49,982 nucleotides of DNA from Nostoc sp. LEGE 12450 (GTDB lineage: Bacteria > Cyanobacteriota > Cyanobacteriia > Cyanobacteriales > Nostocaceae). Position 1 is the stretch's first letter. Each line of letters begins with the position of its first letter. Made by a program: the position numbers and the translations under genes. A model generated the notes under the pieces. That model was not told where the DNA came from. It saw only the letters and a program-made list of their open reading frames with translations, and made no database searches. The stretch lies in contig NZ_JADEXU010000046.1 of assembly GCF_015206895.1 (NCBI RefSeq), positions 1 to 49,982 on the forward strand. The letters are read 5' to 3'. Of this stretch, positions 9,038 to 17,918 are shown piece after piece.

Positions 9038-9616
9038 ATGGCTTACAGCGAGTTTAGTTTAAGCACATTAGAAAAACGCAATATTTTCGCTGGTGTTTCT
9101 GAATTAACAGCTAGTAATTTACTTGTAGAAACACTCAATTATAACCTGGATATCGCTTTAGGGAGTAATAGTGAAAAAGCTCGTTCTGAGTTAATTATTG
9201 CTCCGATTTTAGTTGATTTACGCCGACAATTACACGAACAAGTTAGTTTATTTTCTGGAGTAGATTTTACTGTCGATAATAGCAAAGGATTGAACGGCAC
9301 TTGCGATTTTATTATTACTAAATCTCCAGAAATTCTCATTTTGACAGCACCAGTAATTACAGTTGTAGAAGCTAAAAAAGAAAATATTAATGGTGGTTTG
9401 GGTCAGTGTGCGGCGGAAATGGTAGCAGCCCAAATCTTTAATCAGCAAGCTACAACTGAGATTAAAACAATTTATGGTGCAGTTACAACAGGCAGCATTT
9501 GGCAATTCCTGAAACTAGAAGAACAAACATTGACCATTGATTTAAGTGAATATTATCTCAAAGATGTGAATAAAATTCTTGGTATTTTAGCCAGTGGTAT
9601 TTCTCAAGAAGGTTAA
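9038..9616 (+). CDS. PD-(D/E)XK-like conserved cyanobacterial protein
   Basis: 192-residue soluble protein without signal or membrane segment. E51, D90 in GLNGTCDFII and E111-A-K113 in VITVVEAKKEN give the E...D...ExK spacing of PD-(D/E)XK nuclease folds: a strand ending in Asp, then a strand with ExK. It resembles a widespread cyanobacterial hypothetical family that carries these residues. Nuclease activity is an inference from the motif only. A GAGAG element about 10 nt upstream supports the ATG at 9038. It lies downstream of the exported protein and near NTPase module A, but in a different transcription unit from that module. It converges on the DppB-like gene, with only 16 bp between. Confidence 0.6.
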   Translation: MAYSEFSLSTLEKRNIFAGVSELTASNLLVETLNYNLDIALGSNSEKARSELIIAPILVDLRRQLHEQVSLFSGVDFTVDNSKGLNGTCDFIITKSPEILILTAPVITVVEAKKENINGGLGQCAAEMVAAQIFNQQATTEIKTIYGAVTTGSIWQFLKLEEQTLTIDLSEYYLKDVNKILGILASGISQEG

Positions 9617-9632
9617 CAAAATGTCAAACAGC

Positions 9633-10658
9633 TTAATATCGAATTCGCGGATCTACATAAGCATTTAAAATATCAATTAAAATGCTGGCACTCACAACGA
9701 TCGCACCAAAAAAGACTAGAACTCCCTGGACTGTGGGATAATCGCGATCGGCGATCGCTTGATACAGTCGATTAGCTAACCCAGGCCAAGAAAATGTCAC
9801 TTCTGTCAAAATCGCCCCACCTAACAGAGAGGCAAAAGTTAATCCCAACACTGTAATTACTGGGATTAGAGCATTCTTTAAGGCATGGGAGGCTAAAATC
9901 TTATTTTCACCAATACCTCTGGCTCTAGCGGCTTCTACATAATCGGCTTGCAAGGTTTGTTTTAAATTCACTCGTACAATTCGCTCAAAAATCCCACTCA
10001 GCAGAATTCCTAGTGTGAGACTTGGTAGGGCAAGATGGTGCAAAGATGTGAAAAACTGGGTGAGATTTCCACCGAGTAAGCTATCAATTGTATACAACCC
10101 AGTCACAGGAGTGGGAGCCGGAAGATTAGGCGGAAAGCGGTTGGAATTGGGAAACCAACCCAGTTGGACTGAGAAAATCAACTGCAAAAGCATTCCCGCC
10201 CAAAACATGGGGAGTGCGTAGGTGATGATCCCAAACAAGCGCCCACCAACATCGAAATATGTCCCAGGACGAGAAGCTGAAAGAGTTCCAACCGCAATTC
10301 CAACGATGAGTGCAACCGCCATACTACATACTGCTAACTCCACCGTCGCCGGGAAATATTGCCCAATTATGTCCCAAACATTCTGTCCGCGACTCATTAA
10401 AGATGTTCCCAAATCAAAGCGCAGTATGCTTCCCAAATAATTGAGATATTGTAGCCACAAAGGAAAATTTAAACCTAGTTGTTTCCGCAATTCTTCCTTA
10501 GCAGCTTCCGGCGCACGTCCACCAAGAATTGCATCTGCGGGATCTCCTGGTGTTGCTCTTAATAAGAGAAAGACAATAGTGATAATTGTTAATAGCTGGA
10601 GTGGTGCAAGAAGCAACCGAGAAACTATGTAATATTGTAAAGCTTTAGAGCGAGACAT
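9633..10658 (-). CDS. Dipeptide/oligopeptide-type ABC transporter permease (DppB-like)
   Basis: Inner-membrane permease of a peptide-type ABC importer. It has the N-terminal membrane segment, the conserved FLLLRATPGDPADAILG sequence, about six helices overall, the ATPase-contact loop YVEAARARGIGENKILASHALKNA at about 238-262, and the C-terminal LNAYVDPRIRY ending. At 341 residues it is typical for DppB. It is downstream of the substrate-binding lipoprotein gene, 69 bp apart with a hairpin between, and is surely co-transcribed. The partner permease (DppC-like) is at 3045 on the other strand. Confidence 0.9.
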   Translation of the reverse strand: MSRSKALQYYIVSRLLLAPLQLLTIITIVFLLLRATPGDPADAILGGRAPEAAKEELRKQLGLNFPLWLQYLNYLGSILRFDLGTSLMSRGQNVWDIIGQYFPATVELAVCSMAVALIVGIAVGTLSASRPGTYFDVGGRLFGIITYALPMFWAGMLLQLIFSVQLGWFPNSNRFPPNLPAPTPVTGLYTIDSLLGGNLTQFFTSLHHLALPSLTLGILLSGIFERIVRVNLKQTLQADYVEAARARGIGENKILASHALKNALIPVITVLGLTFASLLGGAILTEVTFSWPGLANRLYQAIADRDYPTVQGVLVFFGAIVVSASILIDILNAYVDPRIRY

Positions 10659-10671
10659 ATTTTACTTATTT

Positions 10672-10715
10672 ATTATTTGTCATTTGCCATTTATTTTTAA
10701 AAATGACAAATGACA
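10672..10715. promoter_or_regulatory. Intercistronic hairpin between binding protein and DppB-like genes
   Basis: ATTTGTCATTT just downstream of 10672 is complementary to AAATGACAAAT ending near 10713, with a short AT-rich loop. It lies in the 69-bp gap of the two-gene unit. A hairpin here could lower permease expression relative to the abundant binding protein. The base pairing is visible; the effect is inferred. Confidence 0.45.
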
Positions 10716-10727
10716 GAGGACTAATGA

Positions 10728-12380
10728 CTACTTTTTAATTGTCTGGTAAACCAGAATTTGGGTTGGGTTAAGTTGTACGCTGTTCACACCTTTTTGAGCA
10801 AATACATAGTCTTTACTTTGCCATAAGGGAACGTAAGGTACATCAGCAGTTACTTGCTTTTGAATTTCTGCAAAAATTTTCTGACGCGCTTCAGGATTTA
10901 GTTCTTTGCGTTGTTGATCGATCAGTTTATTCATCGCTTCGTTATAGTAGAACGAACCCTGAGTTTGACTGCCTCCATCTTCACATCCTTTAGCAACTGA
11001 ACCCTTGTCACAAGATAAAAATGGCTGGACGTAATTATCTGGGTCTAAAAAGTCTGGATACCAATCAAGTAAAGCTCCTGGATATAATCCTTTGGCAATG
11101 TCTTTAAAAAATGTTGGGCCTTCAGCAGGGGTAACTTCAAATTGGAGAATTCCATCCATTTTGGCATCCACAAGAGATTTGAGCGTCTGTGCTGCCAAAC
11201 TACGAGTAGGCGAACTAGAAGGATACCAAATTTGGACTTTTGCCGGATTTTCTTTCGAGAAACCAGCAGTAGTTAACAATTTTTTAGCTTGATCAAAGTT
11301 AGCATCGCCATAAGCATCTTTGAATAATGGCACAGAAACATTAAATGTTGTGGGAATCATGCTATAAAGCGGATCTGCTTGACCAAGTAAAGCCCGCTCA
11401 TTTAAGAGTGGACGGTCAATTATTGACGCGATCGCTTGTCTGACTTCTAATTTATCTAAAGGCTTTTGATTCCGGTTCAATACCAGATAGCTTACTACAC
11501 TACCTTCAGCTGCGATCGCTTGCCAATCCCCTTTTTTACCACCTTCTTCTAAGCTCCGATTTTGATCGGGCTGTAGCGATAGATAAGCTACATCTACAGC
11601 GCCTGTACGGAAAGCATTAAACAAATTGACTGGACTAGTTTGAATTTGGAGGTTAACACCCTTGTTAGCTGGTTTTTCTCCCCAATATTTATCAAACGTA
11701 TCAAATCTTATTGAATCAGTACCATATTGCGCTAACTTATAAGGGCCAGTTCCCACAAAAATATTCGGCTTAAATTTACCAGCACCGAGTTCGTAAGCTT
11801 TTGGTGAAACCGCACAGACTCCAGGAAATGCCAGCAGTGAAGGAAAGGCTGCAAAGGGCTTTTTCAGCTTAATAGTTAACTCATAATCACTTGTACTTTT
11901 TACCGAATCGACTACATCACCTAGCAAGAATGAGGGTTTTCCTTTATTTTGAATAAAGCGGTTGATGGTAAACGCCATTGCTTGGGCATTGAAGGGAGTT
12001 CCATCGTGAAAAACCACTCCCTGACGTAAGGGGATGGTATAAGTTAAGGCATCTTGACTGACTTTAGGTAATGCTGTAGCAAGCTGGGGCTTAATTTCAG
12101 TACTTCCTGGTTCATAGTTGTAGAGGCGATCGCTCATATTAAACACCAAACCCAAGGATGCTAACTCATAAGCATCAGCCGGATCAAGGGTTCTCGGCTT
12201 TGCTGTTGTACCTATAGTAATACGACCATCACCTGTAGGGCTATTTACAGAACCCGATGGTGGCGTAGGAGGCTGTGGACGAGGAGCGCAACTAACAACT
12301 AAAAATAAGCATAGACAGAACAAAGATAGGAATTGTGTAATCCGACCCCACCGTTGCACGGACAAGGAAAACCAGGTCAT
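10728..12380 (-). CDS. Peptide-type ABC transporter substrate-binding lipoprotein
   Basis: 550-residue extracytoplasmic solute-binding protein, family 5. The N-terminus is a lipoprotein signal: basic residues, hydrophobic core, lipobox LVVS-C with Cys at 31, then a proline-rich linker. The mature part carries the family signatures RTLDPADAYE near 65-75, the LRQGVVFHDGTPF block at about 120-133, and YNEAMNKLIDQQRKE near the C-terminus. It delivers a peptide or similar ligand to the DppB/DppC pair; the ligand cannot be told from sequence. First gene of the minus-strand unit with the DppB-like gene. Confidence 0.9.
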   Translation of the reverse strand: MTWFSLSVQRWGRITQFLSLFCLCLFLVVSCAPRPQPPTPPSGSVNSPTGDGRITIGTTAKPRTLDPADAYELASLGLVFNMSDRLYNYEPGSTEIKPQLATALPKVSQDALTYTIPLRQGVVFHDGTPFNAQAMAFTINRFIQNKGKPSFLLGDVVDSVKSTSDYELTIKLKKPFAAFPSLLAFPGVCAVSPKAYELGAGKFKPNIFVGTGPYKLAQYGTDSIRFDTFDKYWGEKPANKGVNLQIQTSPVNLFNAFRTGAVDVAYLSLQPDQNRSLEEGGKKGDWQAIAAEGSVVSYLVLNRNQKPLDKLEVRQAIASIIDRPLLNERALLGQADPLYSMIPTTFNVSVPLFKDAYGDANFDQAKKLLTTAGFSKENPAKVQIWYPSSSPTRSLAAQTLKSLVDAKMDGILQFEVTPAEGPTFFKDIAKGLYPGALLDWYPDFLDPDNYVQPFLSCDKGSVAKGCEDGGSQTQGSFYYNEAMNKLIDQQRKELNPEARQKIFAEIQKQVTADVPYVPLWQSKDYVFAQKGVNSVQLNPTQILVYQTIKK

Positions 12381-12593
12381 ACAGTTAAATTTTATGTAAT
12401 CAGAAGTCAGTGATTATACTATACATTTGCTACTTTTATAGAAAACTTTACGATTAATTACTACTTTAGATACTTTTTATAAAGGATTTTGCTCGAATAG
12501 ATAAATTTATGTGTATTCAGGATGATTAAGTAAAAATAATTAAATGCCTACTATAATATGCAGAACTTTACCTCATTATAATAATTCAAGCTT

Positions 12594-13460
12594 CTAAATT
12601 AACTGTTCCGAATTGGGAGAAGTAGAGTCAAGAGAAGAGTAGTTTAATATAAAAATTTCTTTACCCTTATATCGCTCGCCTTTAAAGTTATCTTGCTTAC
12701 TTTTACCCTTTTTTTGATCGTCACTTCTACTAATTGTATAATTCCATTCTTTGTCATGTATTTCCAGTGCCCATTCATATAGGTTTCTAATTGTGTCGCT
12801 ATTATCGTAAGTTAGAAGAAATTTTATTTTTTCCTTATATCTATTTAATATTTGGCATAGCCTGAAATGATCGTCTTTAGAAAATGAATGAGCATAAAGT
12901 TTATCTTGATCTGCATTGAAATAAGGAGGATCAATAAATAAAAAAGATCCATTAGGTACAGATTCGATAACTTCTTCAAAATCGAGATTAGTAATTTTAA
13001 CGTTTTGAAGTTTCTCTGAAGTTCGACGTATGTTTCTGGGCCAATTCTCTGGACGCATACTGTATTTGTCACCATACCCCCAATAACAGTTTTGATGATT
13101 CATAATCCCAGAGTAGGAGGTTCTGTTAAGATAAAACCATCTACCAGCTTGTTCTAATTGATTTTGTGGGGTGAATTCATTCTTGTAATATGTATGTCTT
13201 TCTTTCGTAGCAGATTCCCCTGCTAAAAATTTGATTAATTCTTCTGGTTGATCTCTAATTATTAATAAGGTATTTATTAATAACTCATCAATATCATTAA
13301 GCCAATTAATATTTACTTTATCTTTTACAAAAAAAATAGAACCACCCCCCGCAAAAGGTTCAACATAACAAGAGTGAAAAGGAATATGATTAAGAATCAA
13401 ATGTCGAGCATAAAATTTGCCACCAGGATATCTAAATGGTGAGTTTATTGGTTTGTTCAT
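12594..13460 (-). CDS. DNA adenine N6-methyltransferase, D12 class (Dam-like)
   Basis: 288-residue methyltransferase transferring a methyl group from SAM to adenine in DNA. Seen motifs: FRYPGGK at 9-15, the SAM-binding EPFAGGGS at 34-41, YLNRTSYSGIMN in the middle and the catalytic DPPY at about 177-180. The length fits the Dam/D12 family. No restriction endonuclease or specificity subunit is adjacent, so it looks like an orphan methylase. Flanks of 200-300 bp on both sides and the gene itself are more AT-rich than its neighbours, which suggests acquisition by transfer. The recognition site cannot be predicted. Confidence 0.9.
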   Translation of the reverse strand: MNKPINSPFRYPGGKFYARHLILNHIPFHSCYVEPFAGGGSIFFVKDKVNINWLNDIDELLINTLLIIRDQPEELIKFLAGESATKERHTYYKNEFTPQNQLEQAGRWFYLNRTSYSGIMNHQNCYWGYGDKYSMRPENWPRNIRRTSEKLQNVKITNLDFEEVIESVPNGSFLFIDPPYFNADQDKLYAHSFSKDDHFRLCQILNRYKEKIKFLLTYDNSDTIRNLYEWALEIHDKEWNYTISRSDDQKKGKSKQDNFKGERYKGKEIFILNYSSLDSTSPNSEQLI

Positions 13461-13759
13461 AGTTCCCTAGAATATTCCTAAGCTTATGTTTTGTATTTGG
13501 TATCAAAAGCATACATAAAATTTATTGTAAACTTAATAACAAAATACAATTATTAGCTAAATATTTAAATATGCGATCTTGTTATTTTTTGTACTGAGCT
13601 AAATTCAATACAAAGAAGAATTTATTTTTATTAAAATTGAGCAACAATAATTTAAATGTCTTTGATTTAAATTATTATTAGTTATACATAATTAACAAAT
13701 AATATACGATATCGTAATCGTAAACAGCAGATTGAAAGTTTAATAGTGAGACTAAGAGC
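13461..13759. other. AT-rich flank of the methylase gene
   Basis: About 300 bp of very AT-rich DNA with runs such as TAATTTAAATG and no ORF, RNA gene or clear terminator. It separates the methylase and the small conserved gene, which are divergent, and should contain both promoters. Confidence 0.45.
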
Positions 13760-14086
13760 GTGAAGTATTTCTTTCTATCTGAGGGATGGGCAGTTGCTAG
13801 AGTCTGGGCATCTGATGGACTCTGGCAAGTAACTGCATGGCGACGGCAACCAGATATTCAGCGAATGAATATTTGTTTAGTGGAAGAAAACGAATTGCTA
13901 TGGCTTTATCGAGTTGAAGAAGCCATTTTAACCATAGAAGTGAAGCCGACAATACCAGTCACAGCCGGTACTACCATAGGTCAAGTAGTACTCAAACGTT
14001 TGATGAGTGCTGAACAGGTAATTGAACGCTTAAACACAGCTGAGGCGAAGTGCCAACTGCAAAATATCCATTTGGTGGTTCAGTAG
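13760..14086 (+). CDS. Small conserved cyanobacterial protein of unknown function
   Basis: 108 residues starting at GTG (13760), with sequence beginning YFFLSEGWAVARVW. No signal peptide or membrane helix; mixed alpha/beta composition with many Trp in the first 60 residues. I recognise it as the sort of protein conserved among cyanobacteria but know no function. It precedes psbB by about 500 bp, separated by tandem repeats, so co-transcription is unlikely. Confidence 0.6.
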   Translation: MKYFFLSEGWAVARVWASDGLWQVTAWRRQPDIQRMNICLVEENELLWLYRVEEAILTIEVKPTIPVTAGTTIGQVVLKRLMSAEQVIERLNTAEAKCQLQNIHLVVQ

Positions 14087-14099
14087 GATCGGTATTGGG

Positions 14100-14130
14100 T
14101 ATGGGGCATGGGGCATGGGGCATTGAGCAT
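14100..14130. repeat. GGGGCAT microsatellite
   Basis: Short heptanucleotide-type tandem run (ATGGGGC repeated about three times) after the small conserved gene, of the short tandem repeat type common in Nostoc intergenic DNA. Confidence 0.7.
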
Positions 14131-14160
14131 TAGTTATTCTTTCTTCCTCTGCTTCCCCTG

Positions 14161-14220
14161 CTCCCGCTCTCCCTGCTCCCGCTCTCCCTGCTCCCGCTCT
14201 CCCTGCTCCCGCTCTCCCTG
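14161..14220. repeat. 15-bp tandem repeat, 4 exact copies
   Basis: The unit CTCCCGCTCTCCCTG occurs four times without mismatch, flanked by related CCCTG/CTTCCC sequence. The open frame over it (repeating S-P-C-S-R) is a by-product of the 15-bp period and has no support as a gene. Confidence 0.92.
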
Positions 14221-14591
14221 TCCCTGCTTCCCTATAAAGTTAAAGATAAGTAAATTTAATCTCCAAGAGGGATTGGTAGCGAAAAAACTTTGAGATGCTA
14301 CGCGATCGCATCAATTTACACGCTTGCAAACAATTCCATCAATAGTTACACTTTTTAAAACATTCTCATTTTTTGCTTGGCGGTGGCTACCCTACAAGGT
14401 AAACCTCCCGAAGCGAGTAAGCATTGCCAAAGCACCCACGCTGTCTGACTTATAAGACTAGCTGTGGTAGTACTCTGGCTCTGGCAATAACAAAAAACAA
14501 GAGAGAGTTTTCTGAGTGGCGAATTTCGTTCCTTAGAATCTCAGTAAGAAAATTGCTTTGTAAACTAACTCATCGAGGAGGAGCGTAGTCG
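14221..14591. promoter_or_regulatory. psbB: psbB upstream region and leader
   Basis: About 370 bp between the 15-bp repeats and psbB without an ORF. It must carry the psbB promoter, but I cannot place a -10/-35 pair with confidence. A strong purine-rich ribosome site, GAGGAGGAGCG, lies at about 14575-14585, 7-16 nt before the ATG, fitting high expression. Confidence 0.5.
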
Positions 14592-16121
14592 ATGGGACTA
14601 CCCTGGTACCGAGTACATACAGTCGTTCTGAATGATCCAGGGCGACTGATTTCTGTACACCTGATGCACACAGCCTTAGTAGCAGGCTGGGCTGGTTCGA
14701 TGGCACTCTACGAACTGGCTGTTTTTGACCCTAGCGATCCAGTTCTCAATCCGATGTGGCGGCAAGGGATGTTCGTCCTACCCTTCATGTCGCGTTTGGG
14801 CGTTACCCAATCTTGGGGTGGTTGGAACGTTACTGGTGGTCCAGCAACCGACCCTGGCTTTTGGTCATTTGAAGGCGTTGCTGCGGCTCACATTGTTCTT
14901 TCCGGTCTTTTATTCCTAGCTGCCGTATGGCATTGGGTTTACTGGGATTTGGAACTCTTTAGAGATCCCCGCACTGGTGAACCTGCTCTAGACTTGCCAA
15001 AAATGTTTGGCATTCACCTGTTCTTATCTGGTCTACTTTGTTTTGGCTTTGGTGCTTTTCATGTCACCGGACTATTTGGACCGGGGATATGGGTTTCTGA
15101 CGCTTATGGTATAACTGGGGCTGCCCAGGGAGTAGCACCGGAATGGGGCCCAGATGGTTTTAACCCATATAACCCTGGTGGCATTGCGGCTCACCACATT
15201 GCTGCTGGTGTTGTTGGTATTATTGCAGGGTTATTCCACCTCACAGTTAGACCCCCCGAACGGCTCTACAAAGCCCTACGGATGGGGAACATTGAAACAG
15301 TACTTTCTAGCAGTATTGCAGCAGTCTTCTTTGCTGCCTTCGTTGTTGCTGGTACTATGTGGTACGGAAACGCTGCCACTCCCATCGAATTGTTTGGCCC
15401 TACCCGTTACCAATGGGATCAAGGCTATTTCCGTCAAGAAATTCAGCGCCGCGTCCAAACTGACGTTGCTCAAGGTGCAAACCTTGACCAAGCTTGGTCG
15501 CAGATTCCTGAAAAATTGGCTTTCTATGATTACGTCGGTAATAGCCCCGCTAAAGGCGGTCTATTCCGTACAGGGCCGATGGTGAAGGGTGATGGCATTG
15601 CCCAATCTTGGCAAGGTCACGCCGTATTCAAAGATTCTGAAGGACGGGAATTGACCGTGCGTCGTCTCCCCAACTTCTTTGAAACCTTCCCAGTAATTTT
15701 GACCGATGCTGATGGAATTATCCGCGCTGACATTCCCTTCCGTCGGGCAGAATCAAAGTATAGCTTCGAGCAATCTGGTGTCACCGTCAGCTTCTATGGT
15801 GGCGATCTGAATGGTAAAACCTTTACAGAACCAGCTGATGTGAAGAAGTATGCTCGGAAAGCTCAAGGTGGCGAAATCTTTGAATTTGACCGCGAAACCT
15901 TGAACTCTGATGGTGTATTCCGCACCAGTCCTAGAGGTTGGTTTACCTTTGGACACGCTGTATTTGCTCTGCTGTTCTTCTTTGGTCATCTCTGGCATGG
16001 CTCTCGGACAATCTACCGAGACGTATTTGCCGGTGTTGATGCGGATCTAGAAGAGCAAGTTGAGTGGGGGCTGTTCCAGAAAGTGGGTGACAAGTCAACC
16101 CGCCGGAAGGAAGCTCTCTAA
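14592..16121 (+). CDS. psbB: Photosystem II CP47 core antenna protein
   Basis: 509 residues, the standard CP47 length, starting [21 protein letters not shown]47 binds chlorophyll a and beta-carotene and passes excitation energy to the D1/D2 reaction centre in the thylakoid membrane. Six membrane helices are visible, with paired histidines as chlorophyll ligands (for example [43 protein letters not shown]). The large lumenal loop lies between helices five and six (about 265-445). The C-terminus is [12 protein letters not shown]. psbT follows 111 bp downstream, and the pair forms a conserved photosystem II unit. Confidence 0.99.
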   Translation: MGLPWYRVHTVVLNDPGRLISVHLMHTALVAGWAGSMALYELAVFDPSDPVLNPMWRQGMFVLPFMSRLGVTQSWGGWNVTGGPATDPGFWSFEGVAAAHIVLSGLLFLAAVWHWVYWDLELFRDPRTGEPALDLPKMFGIHLFLSGLLCFGFGAFHVTGLFGPGIWVSDAYGITGAAQGVAPEWGPDGFNPYNPGGIAAHHIAAGVVGIIAGLFHLTVRPPERLYKALRMGNIETVLSSSIAAVFFAAFVVAGTMWYGNAATPIELFGPTRYQWDQGYFRQEIQRRVQTDVAQGANLDQAWSQIPEKLAFYDYVGNSPAKGGLFRTGPMVKGDGIAQSWQGHAVFKDSEGRELTVRRLPNFFETFPVILTDADGIIRADIPFRRAESKYSFEQSGVTVSFYGGDLNGKTFTEPADVKKYARKAQGGEIFEFDRETLNSDGVFRTSPRGWFTFGHAVFALLFFFGHLWHGSRTIYRDVFAGVDADLEEQVEWGLFQKVGDKSTRRKEAL

Positions 16122-16132
16122 TTTCAGTGCTG

Positions 16133-16198
16133 AGTTCTGAGTGCTGAGTTCCGAGTTAAGGCTCTGACTCAGCATTCGGTGACTCAGTACTCAGAACT
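16133..16198. repeat. Inverted repeat between psbB and psbT
   Basis: The 17-nt arm at 16133-16149 (AGTTCTGAGTGCTGAGT) pairs with 16182-16198 with one mismatch. It is a CTGAGT-type dispersed Nostoc repeat and can form a long hairpin in the psbB-psbT message. It may stabilise psbB mRNA or reduce read-through to psbT; this is inferred. Confidence 0.65.
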
Positions 16199-16232
16199 TT
16201 AATTACTGGCTGGATAGGCAGGAATTCATAAT

Positions 16233-16340
16233 ATGGAAAGCGTTGCGTACATCTTGATTTTTACTCTGTGTATAGGTACTATCTTTTTTGCGATCGCATT
16301 TCGCGAACCCCCTCGCTTTGAGAAACCAAAAGATAAGTAG
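16233..16340 (+). CDS. psbT: Photosystem II protein T
   Basis: 35-residue single-helix photosystem II subunit, too short for most ORF calls. The translation begins MESVAYILIFTLCIGTIFF and ends REPPRFEKPKDK, matching PsbT in length, in the N-terminal membrane helix (about 4-22) and in the charged cytosolic tail. PsbT sits at the PSII dimer interface near D1 and CP47 and supports Q_A-side stability and dimerisation. It follows psbB in the same direction and is closed by a strong hairpin terminator. Confidence 0.96.
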   Translation: MESVAYILIFTLCIGTIFFAIAFREPPRFEKPKDK

Positions 16341-16380
16341 ATCCTAATTACCAGACCTTTAGGTGATTTAAAGAAGTTAG

Positions 16381-16420
16381 TATCCGTTGCTACTAATTGT
16401 AGTAGCAACGGATATTATTG
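16381..16420 (+). terminator. Terminator after psbT
   Basis: Perfect 15-bp stem TATCCGTTGCTACTA (16381-16395), loop ATTG, and its complement at 16400-16414, followed by a T-rich stretch (TTATTGTGTTTG). It ends the psbB-psbT unit about 40 nt after the psbT stop. Confidence 0.8.
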
Positions 16421-16637
16421 TGTTTGCCCTTTGTTAATTTTAAATACTAAGTAAATAACCAATCATTTTTATATTGTGATATAATTTCCAATCTTGGGAG
16501 TAGATATGTGTTAATACTAGCTTTTCTGCGCTAGGATGAAAAAGGATGTTAGGTGTAAACTGCCATAGAACTGCTTACATAGTACATCGCGCTTGTCGCA
16601 CAACCTTTACGGAGACTAGAACCAGGAACAAATCAGC

Positions 16638-17765
16638 ATGGTCAATCAGAATTTAACCGCTACAGAAATTGGATTCACTCACGAAGATTTCGCTGCTCTA
16701 CTTGACAAATACGATTATCATTTTAGCCCTGGCGATGTTGTGCCAGGAACAGTTTTCAGTATAGAGCCGCGCGGCGCTCTGATTGACATTGGTGCTAAAA
16801 CCGCAGCATATATTCCTATACAAGAAATGTCTATTAACCGGGTGGATAGCCCGGAAGAAGTCTTACAGTCAAACGAAACGCGTGAGTTTTTCATCCTTAC
16901 CGATGAAAACGAAGATGGTCAATTAACCCTTTCCATTCGCCGTATTGAATATATGCGGGCTTGGGAACGTGTGCGACAGCTGCAAGCAGAAGATGCCACT
17001 GTCCGTTCTGGCGTGTTTGCAACCAATCGCGGTGGTGCGTTGGTAAGGATTGAAGGATTACGTGGCTTTATCCCAGGTTCTCACATCAGTACTCGCAAAC
17101 CTAAAGAAGAATTGGTAGGCGAAGAACTGCCATTGAAATTCCTAGAAGTGGATGAAGAACGTAACCGCTTAGTTTTATCTCATCGTCGGGCGTTGGTTGA
17201 ACGCAAGATGAACCGCCTAGAAGTCGGGGAAGTAGTGATTGGTACAGTTCGTGGTATCAAACCCTACGGTGCTTTCATCGACATTGGTGGTGTCAGTGGT
17301 CTACTACACATTTCTGAGATTTCCCACGAACATATTGATACACCTCATAGCGTGTTCAATGTCAATGATGAAGTGAAAGTGATGATCATTGACTTGGATG
17401 CAGAAAGGGGTCGCATTTCCCTATCTACCAAGCAGCTAGAACCCGAACCCGGCGACATGATTAAAAACCGGGATTTGGTTTACGATAAGGCAGAAGAAAT
17501 GGCTGCTAAATATCGCGAACAGCTGTTAGCGAAGCAACAAGGTGCTACTGCTGCGTCTGCTGCACCTGCTGATGTTTTAGCAGAAGAAGATATTCCGCCA
17601 GCAACAGAAATTGAAGACGAGATTCCACCAGCAGCAGAACTAGAAGAAGAAATTCCACCAGCAGCAGAAATTGAGGAAGTAACTCCAGTAGTTGCGGAAG
17701 TTCAAGAAGAGATTCCAGCAGCCACGGAAACTGAAGAAGAAATTCCAGCAGCTATTGAAGAATAA
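16638..17765 (+). CDS. rpsA: 30S ribosomal protein S1
   Basis: 375-residue cyanobacterial-type S1 that helps bind mRNA to the 30S subunit. Three S1 OB-fold domains lie at about 32-103, 118-182 and 196-266; the third has the classic KPYGAFIDIGGVSGLLHISEIS signature. The tail from about 300 is an acidic repeat of EEIPPA-type units, unusual in composition and probably disordered. Length and three-domain layout match cyanobacterial S1 and not the six-domain enterobacterial form. A TATAAT at 16480-16485 may be its -10 element, giving a leader of about 150 nt. An intrinsic terminator follows. Confidence 0.95.
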   Translation: MVNQNLTATEIGFTHEDFAALLDKYDYHFSPGDVVPGTVFSIEPRGALIDIGAKTAAYIPIQEMSINRVDSPEEVLQSNETREFFILTDENEDGQLTLSIRRIEYMRAWERVRQLQAEDATVRSGVFATNRGGALVRIEGLRGFIPGSHISTRKPKEELVGEELPLKFLEVDEERNRLVLSHRRALVERKMNRLEVGEVVIGTVRGIKPYGAFIDIGGVSGLLHISEISHEHIDTPHSVFNVNDEVKVMIIDLDAERGRISLSTKQLEPEPGDMIKNRDLVYDKAEEMAAKYREQLLAKQQGATAASAAPADVLAEEDIPPATEIEDEIPPAAELEEEIPPAAEIEEVTPVVAEVQEEIPAATETEEEIPAAIEE

Positions 17766-17816
17766 TACATTTTATAGTTTTACTTGTTTTTAAGTAAGAG
17801 TATTAAATCATTGTAT

Positions 17817-17841
17817 AAAGAGGGAAAAACCCTCTTTTTTT
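17817..17841 (+). terminator. Intrinsic terminator after rpsA
   Basis: Stem AAAGAGGG (17817-17824), loop AAAAA, CCCTCTTT (17830-17837), then a run of T. Standard Rho-independent form, about 50 nt after the rpsA stop codon. Confidence 0.88.
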
Positions 17842-17918
17842 ATGTGGAAAATTGGGAACAGTTAGGCGTTAGGAATAAAAACTCATAACTTCTGACTAAA
17901 TAAGTGGGGTGAAATATT

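Noticed and set aside
9038..13460. Restriction-modification pair formed by the PD-(D/E)XK-like protein and the Dam-like methylase
   Set aside because: They lie 3 kb apart on opposite strands, with importer genes between them, and nothing else links them.
14108..14293. 61-codon ORF with repeated S-P-C-S-R
   Set aside because: Produced by the four 15-bp repeats; no ribosome site.
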